DNA of 64,000 bases, taken from assembly GCF_943193175.1 (NCBI RefSeq), contig NZ_CALPDF010000015.1:22185-86184 (forward strand), written 5' to 3'. The notes under the pieces are model-generated. The model was not told where the DNA came from. It made no database searches and saw only the letters and a list, made by a program, of their open reading frames with translations. The number at the start of each line of letters is the position of its first letter. The stretch's first letter is position 1. The DNA comes from Neobacillus muris (GTDB lineage: Bacteria > Bacillota > Bacilli > Bacillales > Cytobacillaceae). Shown piece after piece: positions 1 to 9,673 of the stretch. The position numbers and the translations under genes are program-made.

Positions 1-1191
1 GGATTTACATTTCTGCTCACTGTGACAGGTATAACACTTGGCAGATGGTGCCGTAATTCCTGTTAAGTCAATCGGGTGGCCTTGTCTGTAATCCGAATTG
101 TCATGACTTGCCGGGTGGCAGCTGTTACAGGCAGGGGCTGTACCGGTACTTGATGTTGATACCGCGTTTGAAGTCAAGCCATTACTCGTCGTTCCAACGG
201 TTATACTTTGCTCACCATGGCAAGCCATACACCCTGATTTGTCCTGCTTTGCTAACGCGCCATGGGCGTTGACATAATTGGCTCCGTGACTTTCCGGACG
301 CGTACCGGTATGACAATTTTTACAATAGGTGTTTTCTTTCGCATAAGCTTTGGCGGGTATCGTTTCCTGCTTTGTTGACCCTGTTTTCAAAAATTGTTGT
401 GAGGCAGGTGCGTTTGTTATATCCTTTATTTCATCACTAGACATGTATTGATGACAGCTATCGCATTTCTGTATGTCCTTATCTGCTAATTTCCCATGAC
501 CCTGTGCTTTAAAATCTGCGGCTGTATGGGATTTTGGCACCATGTTGGAACTGTGGCATGTTTCGCAATCGGTAGCAATATTACGCGCTTTATGGCAGTC
601 CATGCATGTCTGCATTTTCGGTTCTGTATATTTTACCGTCATCATTGATTTTGCCAAAGAGCCATCCCATTTGCTGTAATCAGATTTAAAGGTAACGTTG
701 CGTTCCGAAATATCCCCGTGAGCCACGCCGCTATGGCATTGGGTGCATTTAATGTCTTTCTCCAGGTGCTTATCGTGGGGAATAATTAAATCTCCGGATG
801 GTGTCACTTTGCGATTTTCCATATTATGGCATTCTTCACAAGCTGAGTTTGGGATATCCTTCGGCATTTGGATTGGTGCTGTATAGGTATCAGTTCCCTT
901 TTTATAAAGCTCTACCACAGTATTGGCCTTGCTTTTTGCTATTTTTTCTACCCCAGATCCCACGTGGCAGTTAACACAATCCACTTCGCTATGTGCGGAG
1001 GTTTTCCATGTGTAATACTCTGGTTTCATTTCATGGCACGATGAACAAAACGTTGAACTTGTGGTCGCTTTTAGCCCTAATCCGCCTACGGTAAAGAAAA
1101 GGGCTAAAAACAACACGGTTAGAGTTGCTATCTTAATTAACCTATAACTATTACGAGGAGGGGCCGACCGCGTTTGTTTTTCTTCTTCCAT
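1..1191 (-). CDS. NapC/NirT-like multiheme cytochrome c, 3' end outside window
   Basis: Partial: 397 codons are visible and the frame is still open at base 1. The protein starts with a short charged segment and one membrane helix (about residues 20-40), then FCSSCHEM and CVNCH motifs spaced as in NapC/NirT/NrfH quinol-oxidising cytochromes. I count 11 CxxCH heme-binding motifs in the visible part, so it is a periplasm-facing (outer face of the membrane) electron carrier with at least 11 hemes. The start ATG at 1191 has a strong GGAGGGAG site just upstream. It lies 29 bases after the stop of the next multiheme gene, on the same strand, so the two are probably co-transcribed. The electron acceptor cannot be told from sequence; no CxxCK motif of the NrfA catalytic heme is visible. 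Confidence 0.88.
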   Translation of the reverse strand, partial: MEEEKQTRSAPPRNSYRLIKIATLTVLFLALFFTVGGLGLKATTSSTFCSSCHEMKPEYYTWKTSAHSEVDCVNCHVGSGVEKIAKSKANTVVELYKKGTDTYTAPIQMPKDIPNSACEECHNMENRKVTPSGDLIIPHDKHLEKDIKCTQCHSGVAHGDISERNVTFKSDYSKWDGSLAKSMMTVKYTEPKMQTCMDCHKARNIATDCETCHSSNMVPKSHTAADFKAQGHGKLADKDIQKCDSCHQYMSSDEIKDITNAPASQQFLKTGSTKQETIPAKAYAKENTYCKNCHTGTRPESHGANYVNAHGALAKQDKSGCMACHGEQSITVGTTSNGLTSNAVSTSSTGTAPACNSCHPASHDNSDYRQGHPIDLTGITAPSAKCYTCHSEQKCKS

Positions 1192-1220
1192 AAAATCTCC
1201 CTCCAGTTTAATAAATCTTT

Positions 1221-2624
1221 TTACTGTACATCTGATTTAAACCCTGTTCTGTGACAGTATTGGCAATAAATATCTGTCGGAGCTTTTGCTTCAGTTGAAC
1301 CATCTGCCGGTTTCTCGCGGTCGTGGCAGACGAAGCACTCAGCCTTTTGTTCTGCTGTTTTCGCATTTAAAGCATGTCCAGTCAACCAATAGTTGCTCTG
1401 ATCGTGACTCGCAGGACGGTTGGCGTGACAGGCGCTGCAAAACTGGTTGTTTCTGGTTTGTTCTTTTCCAACGGTTAAATTCGGTGTATACTTGCTGGTT
1501 TCTGAATCCTGCCCATTTGATTTTATAATCGAATCAAGATTGCCTGTTGGTACATCTTTAATCCACTTAGAATCTTGGTGACAATTTAAACATTTGTCTA
1601 ATTGCTGAATGGCAGTGCTGCCGTGATTTCCGCTCCAATCCGATACTTTGTGATTTTCCGGAACTTTTATTTGTTTGTGGCAGGTCTCACAAGCCATAGA
1701 CAGTTTCACATCTTTTTGCTGCTTTCCGATTGCCTGTAAAATAATATCCTGTGTTTTTTCATCCTGGACAGCCGAGTCTGAAATTTTTGCTTCAGTTGTT
1801 TCAGTGGTTGCCGCTATATCGGTTGTTTTCTTACTGTTTACTTCTTCCGTCTTTTCTTTCTCTTCTTCTGGATTCTTTGGTACGAGATATGCAGTATCCT
1901 TCCAAGGCTTTTCGCCGTTGTTGACTTTATCGTGGCAATCAATACAAGTTCCCATGTTCGGGTCGGTGTATTCCTTCGTCATGACAAGTTTCCCTGTTTC
2001 TTCTGTATACTTATCCCGGTCTTTTTCGGTATTAAGCTTACGGACCCCAATTTTGCCATGCGCAACCCCTGCGTGGCAGGAGATACAAGGAACCCCTTCC
2101 TCAATATGGCCTTTATGATCAACTTTCAAGTCACCGGAAGCGGTTACCAGCCGGTTCTTGGAATGACATTGTAAACAGTTCTCATCCGATACTGCCTCAT
2201 CTACGGTTGAAACAATTTGCTCTGGAATGCCAGTCACATGATAGTACACTTCTTTTAACGACTTCATTTTGTGCAGTACCATCGTAACGGCACCTGGTTT
2301 AATATGACACTGGACACAAGTCAGATTGCTATGGGAGCTGGCCACATACGTTGTATGCTCCGGCGCCATTTCGTGACAGGCTTTGCAGAATGTCGGAGAG
2401 TTGGTAAAAGCGATGACACCATATCCTCCTGCACCAATCACAATAAGTGTAATGATGGATGCAAACATCAATTTCCAGCGTGTAACCGGATCCTTCCAGT
2501 TAATATTTTTTATCCAATGCCAAAGTCTCCGGAAGATTCCCTTCTTTCTCTCTTCTCTTGTATCGGGATCGGTCTCTTTGTTTTTCTTTTTCCCCCATAG
2601 AGCCAATTTCCTCACCCTTCCCAT
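1221..2624 (-). CDS. NapC/NirT-like decaheme cytochrome c
   Basis: A 467-residue membrane-anchored cytochrome. A basic cytoplasmic N-terminus (1-50) is followed by one membrane helix (about 52-72), then four CxxCH motifs (FCKACHEM, CVQCH, CLQCH, CISCH) in NapC/NirT-like arrangement. A linker rich in Glu, Lys and Thr (about 250-290) leads to six further CxxCH motifs, ten in all. It probably takes electrons from menaquinol and passes them along a heme wire outside the membrane, possibly to the adjacent 11-heme protein. The ATG at 2624 has no good ribosome binding site; a TTG at 2606 sits 6 bases after AAGGGTG and could be the true start. No terminal reductase is recognisable in the window, so the pathway is inference. 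Confidence 0.87.
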   Translation of the reverse strand: MGRVRKLALWGKKKNKETDPDTREERKKGIFRRLWHWIKNINWKDPVTRWKLMFASIITLIVIGAGGYGVIAFTNSPTFCKACHEMAPEHTTYVASSHSNLTCVQCHIKPGAVTMVLHKMKSLKEVYYHVTGIPEQIVSTVDEAVSDENCLQCHSKNRLVTASGDLKVDHKGHIEEGVPCISCHAGVAHGKIGVRKLNTEKDRDKYTEETGKLVMTKEYTDPNMGTCIDCHDKVNNGEKPWKDTAYLVPKNPEEEKEKTEEVNSKKTTDIAATTETTEAKISDSAVQDEKTQDIILQAIGKQQKDVKLSMACETCHKQIKVPENHKVSDWSGNHGSTAIQQLDKCLNCHQDSKWIKDVPTGNLDSIIKSNGQDSETSKYTPNLTVGKEQTRNNQFCSACHANRPASHDQSNYWLTGHALNAKTAEQKAECFVCHDREKPADGSTEAKAPTDIYCQYCHRTGFKSDVQ

Positions 2625-2979
2625 ATTTATTTGGATATCTATTTATTCTCCAGATTAACCTCTCTAAAGGTAGTATCCATCATTATGAGAGTATATTCCA
2701 ATGTACAATTTGTGAATATTTTTCCATAAAAAAAGCGGTTCTATTTTCACCCAAAAACAACATGTAAATGTTGATATATAAGCATTCTATTAACATCATT
2801 AATATAGTGATAATATGAATAGAAAACTAATATTTATTCATAATTACCATCGAATATTCACCCCTCATTCACTCCCCTCCTATTTCCACTAATACTTTGG
2901 AATCAAGCAGGTAAGAAAAGTCATCATCCTGTCATTTTTGTCGAAATTCCGAACATTTTGGGATGGGGAGATTCTTGAT
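2625..2979. other. AT-rich intergenic region between cytochrome operon and secA
   Basis: It separates divergent units and must hold both promoters. On the plus strand TGATAATAT near 2810 is an extended -10-like sequence that could serve the small ORF and secA, with only a weak -35 (TTAACA at 15 bp). On the minus strand CATAAT near 2690 could serve the cytochromes. I see no convincing FNR or CcpA box and no RNA gene. Confidence 0.3.
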
Positions 2980-3096
2980 ATGGCAAATCCAGTTCCAGTT
3001 TTCACAGGATATAATCGTTTTTCAAAAGCTTCCTTCGCTGGCCAAGCAGGGACAAATTTTGCAGAGGCGCTAACAGGTTGTCACTCCGTTGTTTAA
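2980..3096 (+). CDS. small ORF upstream of secA, 38 residues
   Basis: An ATG preceded at 9 bases by GGGGAG opens a 38-codon frame ending in TAA, 87 bases before the likely secA start. The peptide begins MANPVPVFTGYN and ends GCHSVV. It has no membrane helix and no signal peptide, and the RAGP/RAPP-type arrest motifs known from SecM and other Sec-monitoring peptides are absent. I do not recognise it. Position and binding site make translation plausible; it could be a leader peptide affecting secA, an unrelated small protein, or chance. Confidence 0.4.
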   Translation: MANPVPVFTGYNRFSKASFAGQAGTNFAEALTGCHSVV

Positions 3097-3183
3097 AATG
3101 GTAAGATGAAGAAAGGATTATCTGCCATTTGCAATAGCATTCAGTGGTTTTTAGTAATGACAAAAAGGAGCGTTCATCATAAT

Positions 3184-5691
3184 ATGGGGATTTTAAATAA
3201 AGTCTTTGACTTGAACAAACGTGAGCTAAAACGATTAGACAAGCTTGCTAACCAAATTGAAGCGTTAGCTTCTGAAACCGAAAAACTGACAGACGAACAG
3301 CTTCGCGAAAAAACGGAGGAATTTAAATCCCGCTATCAAAAAGGCGAATCACTCGATGATCTGCTGGTTGAAGCATTCGCCGTCGTCCGCGAAGGTGCCC
3401 GCCGCGTACTTGGCCTTTACCCATACCATGTACAGTTAATGGGCGGTATTGCTCTCCATGAAGGAAACATTTCCGAGATGAAAACCGGTGAAGGTAAAAC
3501 CTTGACAGCCACCATGCCCGTATACTTAAACGCTATTTCCGGCAAAGGGGTTCATGTTGTAACGGTCAACGAATATTTGGCCCACCGTGACGCCACCGAA
3601 ATGGGCGAGCTGTACCAATTCCTAGGCTTAACGGTCGGCTTGAATTTGAACAGCATGGATAAAGAGGAAAAGCAGGCAGCCTATGCGGCTGATATCACAT
3701 ATGGTACCAATAACGAGTTCGGATTTGATTACCTGCGCGATAACATGGTCCTTTATAAGGAACAAAAAGTTCAACGTCCGCTTTTTTACGCGGTTATCGA
3801 CGAGGTTGACTCCATTTTAATCGATGAGGCGCGGACTCCATTAATTATTTCAGGACAAGCTCAGAAGTCTACTGTCCTTTATATGCAGGCAAACGCTTTT
3901 GTCCGCACTTTAACCAAAGACGTGGATTACACCTATGATGAAAAAATCAAAGCCGTTATGCTGACAGAGGAAGGGATCAGCAAAGCGGAAAAAGCTTTCG
4001 GCATTGAAAACCTGTTTGATATTTCACATGTCACATTAAACCATCATATTAACCAGGCACTGAAAGCAAACGTAACGATGCACCTGGATGTGGATTATGT
4101 CGTTCAGGATGGAGAAGTCGTCATTGTTGACCAATTCACAGGCCGTTTGATGAAGGGGCGCCGTTACAGTGAAGGCCTGCATCAGGCGATCGAAGCAAAA
4201 GAAGGCGTGGAAATTCAAAATGAAAGTATGACCATGGCTACCATTACGTTCCAAAACTACTTCCGGATGTATGAAAAATTGGCCGGTATGACCGGTACTG
4301 CAAAAACAGAAGAAGAGGAATTCCGCAACATCTATAATATGAATGTTATCGTGATTCCAACCAACCGCCCGATCATCCGTGATGACCGTCCAGACTTAAT
4401 TTACGCCACCATGGAAGGCAAGTTCAATGCAGTAGTTGAGGACATTGCCCAGCGCCATATGATGGGACAGCCGGTACTTGTTGGGACAGTTGCAATTGAA
4501 ACCTCTGAATTGATTTCAAAAATGCTGCTAAAAAAAGGCGTCCGCCACAATGTATTGAATGCGAAAAACCATGCCCGCGAAGCGGAAATTATTGCCGAAG
4601 CAGGGCATAAAGGCGCCGTTACGATTGCGACCAACATGGCTGGACGCGGTACAGACATTAAACTGGGTGAAGGCGTAAAAGAATTAGGCGGTCTTGCTGT
4701 TATCGGCACTGAGCGCCACGAAAGCCGCCGGATTGACAATCAGCTCCGCGGACGTTCCGGACGCCAGGGAGACCCAGGGGTTACCCAATTCTACTTATCA
4801 ATGGAAGACGAATTGATGCGCCGCTTTGGTTCTGACAATATGAAGAGTATGATGCAAAGGCTTGGCATGGACGATTCCCAGGCCATCCAGAGCAAGATGG
4901 TTACCCGCGCGGTAGAATCTGCCCAAAAACGGGTAGAGGGCAATAACTTTGATGCACGTAAACAACTCCTTCAATACGACGACGTTCTTCGTCAACAGAG
5001 GGAAATTATTTACAGGCAGCGGGATGAAGTAATCGAATCAGAAAATCTAAAAGAAATTGTGCAGGGCATGATTTTACGTTCCATAGAGCGGAATGTTGGT
5101 GCCCATACACCACGCCATGAGGACGAAGAAGAATGGAATCTGCAAGGTCTCGTTGATTACGTACATGCCAGCCTGCTGCCTGAAGGCGACATTACTTTAG
5201 TAGATCTAAAAGGTAAAGATCCTGATGAAATGGTTGAGATGATTTTCGCAAAAGTAAAACAGCGTTATGACGAAAAAGAAGAACTTCTTCAAGATCAAAT
5301 GCGTGAGTTTGAAAAAGTCGTTACCCTTCGTGCTGTTGACTCCAAATGGATCGACCATATTGATGCAATGGATCAGCTTCGCCAGGGTATTCACTTAAGG
5401 GCTTATGGACAAATTGACCCGCTTCGTGAATACCAGCATGAAGGATTCGCCATGTTTGAATCGATGATTCAATCAATTGAAGACGAAACCGCTATGTATA
5501 TCATGAAAGCGGAGATTCGCAATAATCTGGAACGGCAGGAAGTCGCGAAAGGCCAGGCTGTGAATCCAAAAGAAGACAGCGAAACGGTCAAGCGCAAACC
5601 GAAGGTAAACAAGGAGCAGATTGGACGCAACGATCCATGTCCTTGTGGAAGCGGCAAAAAATATAAAAACTGCCACGGGGCAGCGATGTAA
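3184..5691 (+). CDS. secA: Protein translocase ATPase SecA
   Basis: SecA is the ATP-driven motor that pushes unfolded preproteins through SecYEG. The 835-residue protein has the full family layout: Walker [10 protein letters not shown] near residue 99, DEAD-like [13 protein letters not shown] near 205, [22 protein letters not shown], helicase motif [13 protein letters not shown], the scaffold and wing regions, and a C-terminal zinc SEC-C motif [14 protein letters not shown]. The start was placed at MGILNKVF by matching the N-terminus of Bacillus SecA; GGAG lies 13 bases upstream, which is a little long. An in-frame ATG at 3106 would add 26 unrelated residues. Length and the SEC-C tail argue for canonical SecA rather than accessory SecA2. 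Unusually, it is not next to hpf and no prfB follows it. Confidence 0.97.
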   Translation: MGILNKVFDLNKRELKRLDKLANQIEALASETEKLTDEQLREKTEEFKSRYQKGESLDDLLVEAFAVVREGARRVLGLYPYHVQLMGGIALHEGNISEMKTGEGKTLTATMPVYLNAISGKGVHVVTVNEYLAHRDATEMGELYQFLGLTVGLNLNSMDKEEKQAAYAADITYGTNNEFGFDYLRDNMVLYKEQKVQRPLFYAVIDEVDSILIDEARTPLIISGQAQKSTVLYMQANAFVRTLTKDVDYTYDEKIKAVMLTEEGISKAEKAFGIENLFDISHVTLNHHINQALKANVTMHLDVDYVVQDGEVVIVDQFTGRLMKGRRYSEGLHQAIEAKEGVEIQNESMTMATITFQNYFRMYEKLAGMTGTAKTEEEEFRNIYNMNVIVIPTNRPIIRDDRPDLIYATMEGKFNAVVEDIAQRHMMGQPVLVGTVAIETSELISKMLLKKGVRHNVLNAKNHAREAEIIAEAGHKGAVTIATNMAGRGTDIKLGEGVKELGGLAVIGTERHESRRIDNQLRGRSGRQGDPGVTQFYLSMEDELMRRFGSDNMKSMMQRLGMDDSQAIQSKMVTRAVESAQKRVEGNNFDARKQLLQYDDVLRQQREIIYRQRDEVIESENLKEIVQGMILRSIERNVGAHTPRHEDEEEWNLQGLVDYVHASLLPEGDITLVDLKGKDPDEMVEMIFAKVKQRYDEKEELLQDQMREFEKVVTLRAVDSKWIDHIDAMDQLRQGIHLRAYGQIDPLREYQHEGFAMFESMIQSIEDETAMYIMKAEIRNNLERQEVAKGQAVNPKEDSETVKRKPKVNKEQIGRNDPCPCGSGKKYKNCHGAAM

Positions 5692-5696
5692 TGAAT

Positions 5697-5736
5697 GAAA
5701 AAGAGAGCCGGCGGGATGATCGCTGGCTCTCTTTTT
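5697..5736 (+). terminator. Rho-independent terminator after secA
   Basis: An A-rich run, then AGAGAGCC, a GC-rich imperfect stem and GGCTCTCT followed by TTTTT directly after the secA stop. The symmetric A/T flanks could allow it to work in both directions. Confidence 0.85.
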
Positions 5737-5899
5737 CATGTTTGACCGAATAGCTTTTCCATATATCCCCAGGTTTTGCAAAAAAAATCTAAATATTATT
5801 GAATTATATCCCTTTTTTGCAGAAAAGTGCCCCAATTTTATAGAAAACCATCGCCATTCGAATATATCCACATGTGGATACTCCTATATGAACAAACTA

Positions 5900-5925
5900 A
5901 ATAGCCAGGCATCAGCCTGGCTATT
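5900..5925 (-). terminator. Hairpin terminator at the end of the ggt-chrA operon
   Basis: A perfect 11-bp stem, AATAGCCAGGC / GCCTGGCTATT, with a four-base loop. The TAG stop of the upstream gene lies inside the stem. On the minus strand it is followed by a moderately T-rich tail (TTTAGTTTGTTC). Confidence 0.7.
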
Positions 5926-6775
5926 GGAATGAATCTTGTTGTTTCATAAACTCCAACACTTCTAAGTCAATCCATCCGATCTTCTGCTCGCGCATCTCGA
6001 AGTTTTCAGTGTGAAGATATGTCGTAAGAGCCTTATATAAGGTCACGTCATCTCCCTCCGTCTCCGGCAGATAGTTGAGACGGGCTAACTGCCTAATAAC
6101 CTCTGCCCTGACTTCGCCTTCGACTGCTGCCACTTTTTCGGGACTTGAAGGAGCAAAATAAAGCCGCTGAAGCTGGTAAATGCGCATCAGCTCCTTAATT
6201 GGTTCTGGATGGTCGTCCACTCGAAGATCAATATAGCGGTCATTAAAGCCGCCATAGCCTCCTTTTTCTTTGACCACCAATAAAGCAGCCGATTGTTTGC
6301 CGCGGCTGTCGCCTCCAGCTTCCTGCCCCGCTTCTAATGCTGCCAGCAGACGTTCAGCCAGATTCCCTTCTGCAGACTGAAACGTCTCTGCCATCACCGT
6401 AACTGTTTTTTCATTGACTAGAATATTCCCTTGCGCCGCAAAATGAGCCCCCGTCATATCGCCAGCCCAATCATAGCAGGCAGAGCCTGTATACGAAGCG
6501 GCATTTCCTTTAGCGTCAATCAGCCCGACTTGCCGCATTTCTTTGTCCGGGTCATCAGCCAGCAGTAATTTCAGCGTTTCTTGAGCCGATTTTCCTTGCC
6601 CCATTAGGTCTAAGGCTATTGGGCCATATGCTGTATTGGCATACGATTGGGTTGCTGCTGCTCCTGCTCCAGCCCTCGCCCATGGAACCACTGCCCCTAC
6701 CCCTAAAAACTTGGATTGGACGGCAATTCCCCATTCTTTTCCTTCCGGATCATAACCGACTATTGAGAAAGTCAT
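5921..6775 (-). CDS. DUF1028 family protein
   Basis: A 284-residue soluble protein starting MTFSIVGYDPEGKEWGIAVQSK, with the family's characteristic AVVPWARAGAGAAATQSYAN and TGSACYDWAGDMTG segments. DUF1028 proteins are widespread but lack a proven reaction; they are sometimes described as Ntn-hydrolase-like and are known as neighbours of gamma-glutamyltransferase genes. Here it is the last gene of an apparent ggt-chrA-chrA-DUF1028 operon, 16 bases after the second chrA gene, which suggests a role linked to peptide or amino-acid hydrolysis. The extra C-terminal region (about 215-284) looks like the helical peptidoglycan-binding-like tail seen in part of the family, but I am unsure of that. 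Confidence 0.85.
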   Translation of the reverse strand: MTFSIVGYDPEGKEWGIAVQSKFLGVGAVVPWARAGAGAAATQSYANTAYGPIALDLMGQGKSAQETLKLLLADDPDKEMRQVGLIDAKGNAASYTGSACYDWAGDMTGAHFAAQGNILVNEKTVTVMAETFQSAEGNLAERLLAALEAGQEAGGDSRGKQSAALLVVKEKGGYGGFNDRYIDLRVDDHPEPIKELMRIYQLQRLYFAPSSPEKVAAVEGEVRAEVIRQLARLNYLPETEGDDVTLYKALTTYLHTENFEMREQKIGWIDLEVLEFMKQQDSFQ

Positions 6776-6791
6776 TTTTTCCCCTCCGCAA

Positions 6792-7322
6792 CTAGGCTAA
6801 AAAGATTCCCCCATATACTAATGCCCCGGCAATGACATAAGCAGGATGCACCTTTATTTTTTCCATTAAAATATAGCTGACAGCACCAATAAACAGTGTT
6901 TGCCAGATGCCAAAATCCTGATAGGATTGAAAAATGAAATCATAGGTCATGACGCCAAGCAACACCGCAATCACGGGCCTGACAACAGTTGTCATATTTT
7001 TGACCCTTGGGGATTCTTTATATTTCATCAGCAAACTTAAAAGGGTAATCATCAGTATTAAGGATGGGGCTACGGTTGCAAATACCCCAACCACCGCGCC
7101 TAACACCCCTCCTTGGGCATAACCAATATAACCCGCCATTTTGGTGGCAATAGGGCCAGGCAGCGCATTCCCCATGGCCAGCACCTCGGAAAATTCCTGG
7201 ACCGTCATCCAATGATACCGGTCAACCACTTCCGCCTCTATTAACGGGATCGAAGATGGACCTCCTCCATACCCCAGGATCCCTGGGATAAACAATGCTA
7301 AAAAGATATGCAGATAAATCAT
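6792..7322 (-). CDS. Short-chain chromate transporter subunit (YwrA-like)
   Basis: A 176-residue CHR-family membrane protein containing GILGYGGGPSSIPLIEAEVV, the ALGNALPGPIATKMAGYIGY-type signature and about five hydrophobic helices. Half-length CHR proteins occur as gene pairs and work together as an exporter; in B. subtilis the YwrA/YwrB pair is known to give chromate resistance when both are present. The start ATG overlaps the stop of the preceding chrA gene by 4 bases, which indicates coupled translation. The physiological substrate may be an oxyanion other than chromate. Confidence 0.9.
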   Translation of the reverse strand: MIYLHIFLALFIPGILGYGGGPSSIPLIEAEVVDRYHWMTVQEFSEVLAMGNALPGPIATKMAGYIGYAQGGVLGAVVGVFATVAPSLILMITLLSLLMKYKESPRVKNMTTVVRPVIAVLLGVMTYDFIFQSYQDFGIWQTLFIGAVSYILMEKIKVHPAYVIAGALVYGGIFLA

Positions 7323-7891
7323 GCTGATTCCTTCTCCTTATTCTTGGCTACCTTGCCATTGTCCCCCTTTATTAGTGCCCCGAGCAATAGGGCAAAAATC
7401 AAAATGGCCGGATGGAGGCCAAACCCCTGAAGAATAATCAGACTAGCAGCCACAAAAATAATCGTCCATTTCCATCCGAGATTGGACTTTTTCGATTTCA
7501 CGACAAAATCCCAGGTCAACGTGCCCAACATGACAGCCACCACTGGGACCACACCTCTCGTCGCCCCTTGCACCCAAGGTTTATCTTTAAACGCGTTTAA
7601 AGATGTCAAAAGGATGACCATCAAGATGATGGTCGGCACAATGGTTGCAGCAACCGCACTGATCATCCCCCAATATCCGCCGACTCGGTAGCCAATATAC
7701 CCAGCCATTTTTGTATTAATTGGACCAGGAAGTGCATTCCCGAGCGCCAAGATATCGCCAAACTCATCGGAGTCCATCCATTTATATTTTTCCACTACTT
7801 CCTTATGTACAAGCGGAATCGAAGACGGTCCGCCGCCATACCCAAGGATGCCAACTCGGAAGAACGCTAAAAAAATTTGCCATTGCTTCAA
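7319..7891 (-). CDS. Short-chain chromate transporter subunit (YwrB-like)
   Basis: A 190-residue partner of the adjacent CHR protein. It has the same GILGYGGGPSSIPLV and LGNALPGPINTKMAGYIGY motifs, several membrane helices and a charged C-terminal tail (GDNGKVAKNKEKESA). GGGGGG lies just upstream of the start. The two proteins are tandem duplicates that diverged to antiparallel halves of one transporter, as is typical for short CHR pairs. The Lrp-type regulator gene ywrC/chrS, found beside the homologous pair in B. subtilis, is missing here. Confidence 0.9.
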   Translation of the reverse strand: MKQWQIFLAFFRVGILGYGGGPSSIPLVHKEVVEKYKWMDSDEFGDILALGNALPGPINTKMAGYIGYRVGGYWGMISAVAATIVPTIILMVILLTSLNAFKDKPWVQGATRGVVPVVAVMLGTLTWDFVVKSKKSNLGWKWTIIFVAASLIILQGFGLHPAILIFALLLGALIKGDNGKVAKNKEKESA

Positions 7892-8028
7892 AGTTGGTCC
7901 CCCCTTTCTAATGGTAAACTATAAAAACCTATTACAATTTCCAGCTTATTCGGTCCCAGGCTGATTCATGTCTTTAAATGTCCACACAGTTCCCGATTTA
8001 ATTGAAACTCTAAAGTGTTACTGTTATT

Positions 8029-9639
8029 TTACCACGAGGCAATGGAACCATCCGTCCTCGGCTCTGTGCCTCCCATTAACACTCCCGTTTCCGGATCCCG
8101 CCAGATAATCTGTCCGCGTCCAAAACCGCCGGAATCAACAGCTACTTCAATCTGATGTCCTCTTCGGGCCAGTGCTTGAGCGATGTGGTTCGGAAAGCTT
8201 GGCTCAACCTGGATTTTCTTTCCTTCCACCCACTGCCACCTCGGCGCATCAAGTGCCGCTTGAGGATTTAAACCAAAGTCAATCGTATTCATAATCACCT
8301 GCATATGTCCCTGCGGCTGCATGTAGCCGCCCATTACCCCAAAGGGACCGATTGCTTGATTCCCCTTTGTTAGGAAACCAGGAATAATCGTATGATATGT
8401 CTTTTTGCCGGGCCTTAATGCATTCGCATGCGCTGGATCCAATGAAAAATCATATCCGCGGTTTTGCAATGAAATCCCCGTTCCCGGGACAACAATTCCA
8501 GATCCAAAGCCCATGTAATTGCTCTGAATATAGGAAACCATATTGCCTTCACCATCGGCTGCAGCAAGATACACTGTGCCTCCTCGAGGCGGCTGATAAG
8601 GACTTGGCATAATAGCCTCACCACTGATTTCACTCCGTCGTGACGCACCATACTCCTCGGACAGCAGTGTCTCAACCGTGACTTTCATATCGGCAGGATC
8701 CGTAATAAACGCCTTCCCATCTGTGTAAGCTAATTTCATCGCTTCCAGCTGCTTGTGATAAGTGTCGACTGTCTCTTTTTCCGTAAAATCAAAGCCCTTA
8801 ACGATGTTCAGGCCTAAAAGCGCCACTAATCCCTGGCCATTTGGGGGAATCTCCCACACATCATAGCCGCGGTAGTTCACCTTGATCGGCTCGACCCATT
8901 CTGACCGAAAGCCCGCTAAATCTTCTTTGGAAATAAACCCATTGTAGCGCTCGGAAAAGTCTGCGATTTTTTCAGCAATTTCCCCACGATAAAAACTCTC
9001 GGCGCTTGTTTCGGCGATAGACCGCAGCGTCTTGGCATGGCCTTTCGAACTCCAGATTTCTCCCGCTCTTGGGGCTCTTCCATTAGGGGTAAATACATCA
9101 AACCAAGGCTGGAACTCTTCACCTGTTAGTGTCTGTTTAAAATTCCTAAATGCACGCTCCCAATTCTTGGCCAATATCGGGGATAACGGATAGCCGTTTT
9201 CTGCATATTCAATTGCGGGCTTCAATACATCCGTTAGCGGAAGCTTTCCAAATTTCTCCGATAACTCCGCCCATGCTGCTGGTGCTCCCGGCACTGTGAC
9301 TGGAATCAGGCCGTGCGCAGGAATCTTGTCATAACCGCGCTCCTTAATGGCCTCTATCGTCATTTTTTGCGGTGCCGGACCACTGGAATTGAGTCCATGG
9401 AGCTTGCTCTTTGTCCAAACTAACGCAAACGCATCGCTGCCGATCCCATTGGAAGTCGGCTCCACCACAGTTAAAGCGGCTGCTGTCGCAATTGCAGCAT
9501 CAATGGCGTTACCGCCCTTTTTTAAAATTTCAAGACCTGCCTGCGCTGCTAACGGCTGTGAGGTCGCAACCATTCCGCGGTTGGCAAACACCGTAGTACG
9601 CTGGGATGGGTAAGGGTGATATTGAAAGTCAAACTTCAT
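8029..9639 (-). CDS. Gamma-glutamyltransferase-like Ntn hydrolase (YwrD-like)
   Basis: A 536-residue GGT-family protein, autoprocessed into two subunits in characterised relatives; the expected nucleophile is Thr355 in PRGGTVYLAAAD. Also visible are GGNAIDAAIATAAALTVVEPTSNGIGSD near the N-terminus and a GGYMQPQGHMQ region near the C-terminus. No signal peptide is seen, which fits the YwrD branch rather than the secreted glutathione-type GGT. The start was set at MKFDFQYHPYPS because AGAGGTG lies 7 bases upstream; an upstream in-frame ATG would add 16 residues without similarity. It is the first gene of the chrA operon and is separated from the next gene by 137 bases. The substrate is unknown. 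Confidence 0.92.
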   Translation of the reverse strand: MKFDFQYHPYPSQRTTVFANRGMVATSQPLAAQAGLEILKKGGNAIDAAIATAAALTVVEPTSNGIGSDAFALVWTKSKLHGLNSSGPAPQKMTIEAIKERGYDKIPAHGLIPVTVPGAPAAWAELSEKFGKLPLTDVLKPAIEYAENGYPLSPILAKNWERAFRNFKQTLTGEEFQPWFDVFTPNGRAPRAGEIWSSKGHAKTLRSIAETSAESFYRGEIAEKIADFSERYNGFISKEDLAGFRSEWVEPIKVNYRGYDVWEIPPNGQGLVALLGLNIVKGFDFTEKETVDTYHKQLEAMKLAYTDGKAFITDPADMKVTVETLLSEEYGASRRSEISGEAIMPSPYQPPRGGTVYLAAADGEGNMVSYIQSNYMGFGSGIVVPGTGISLQNRGYDFSLDPAHANALRPGKKTYHTIIPGFLTKGNQAIGPFGVMGGYMQPQGHMQVIMNTIDFGLNPQAALDAPRWQWVEGKKIQVEPSFPNHIAQALARRGHQIEVAVDSGGFGRGQIIWRDPETGVLMGGTEPRTDGSIASW

Positions 9640-9673
9640 GATTGAACACCTCTTTCTGCTATTCTTGTTTTCT

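Noticed and set aside
1286..2767. Several plus-strand frames opposite the cytochrome genes
   Set aside because: They are antisense shadows; the CxxCH motifs and ribosome binding site support the minus strand.
3106..3183. In-frame N-terminal extension of secA from an ATG at 3106
   Set aside because: The added 26 residues do not match SecA N-termini and the ATG lacks a proper ribosome binding site; MGILNKVF is the known family start.
3184..5691. Accessory SecA2
   Set aside because: Full length, conserved wing regions and a C-terminal SEC-C zinc motif fit canonical SecA.
5865..5880. Perfect 16-bp palindrome TATCCACATGTGGATA
   Set aside because: It lies between two terminators with no promoter nearby; TTATCCACA-like sequence recalls a DnaA box, but there is only this one and no origin features.
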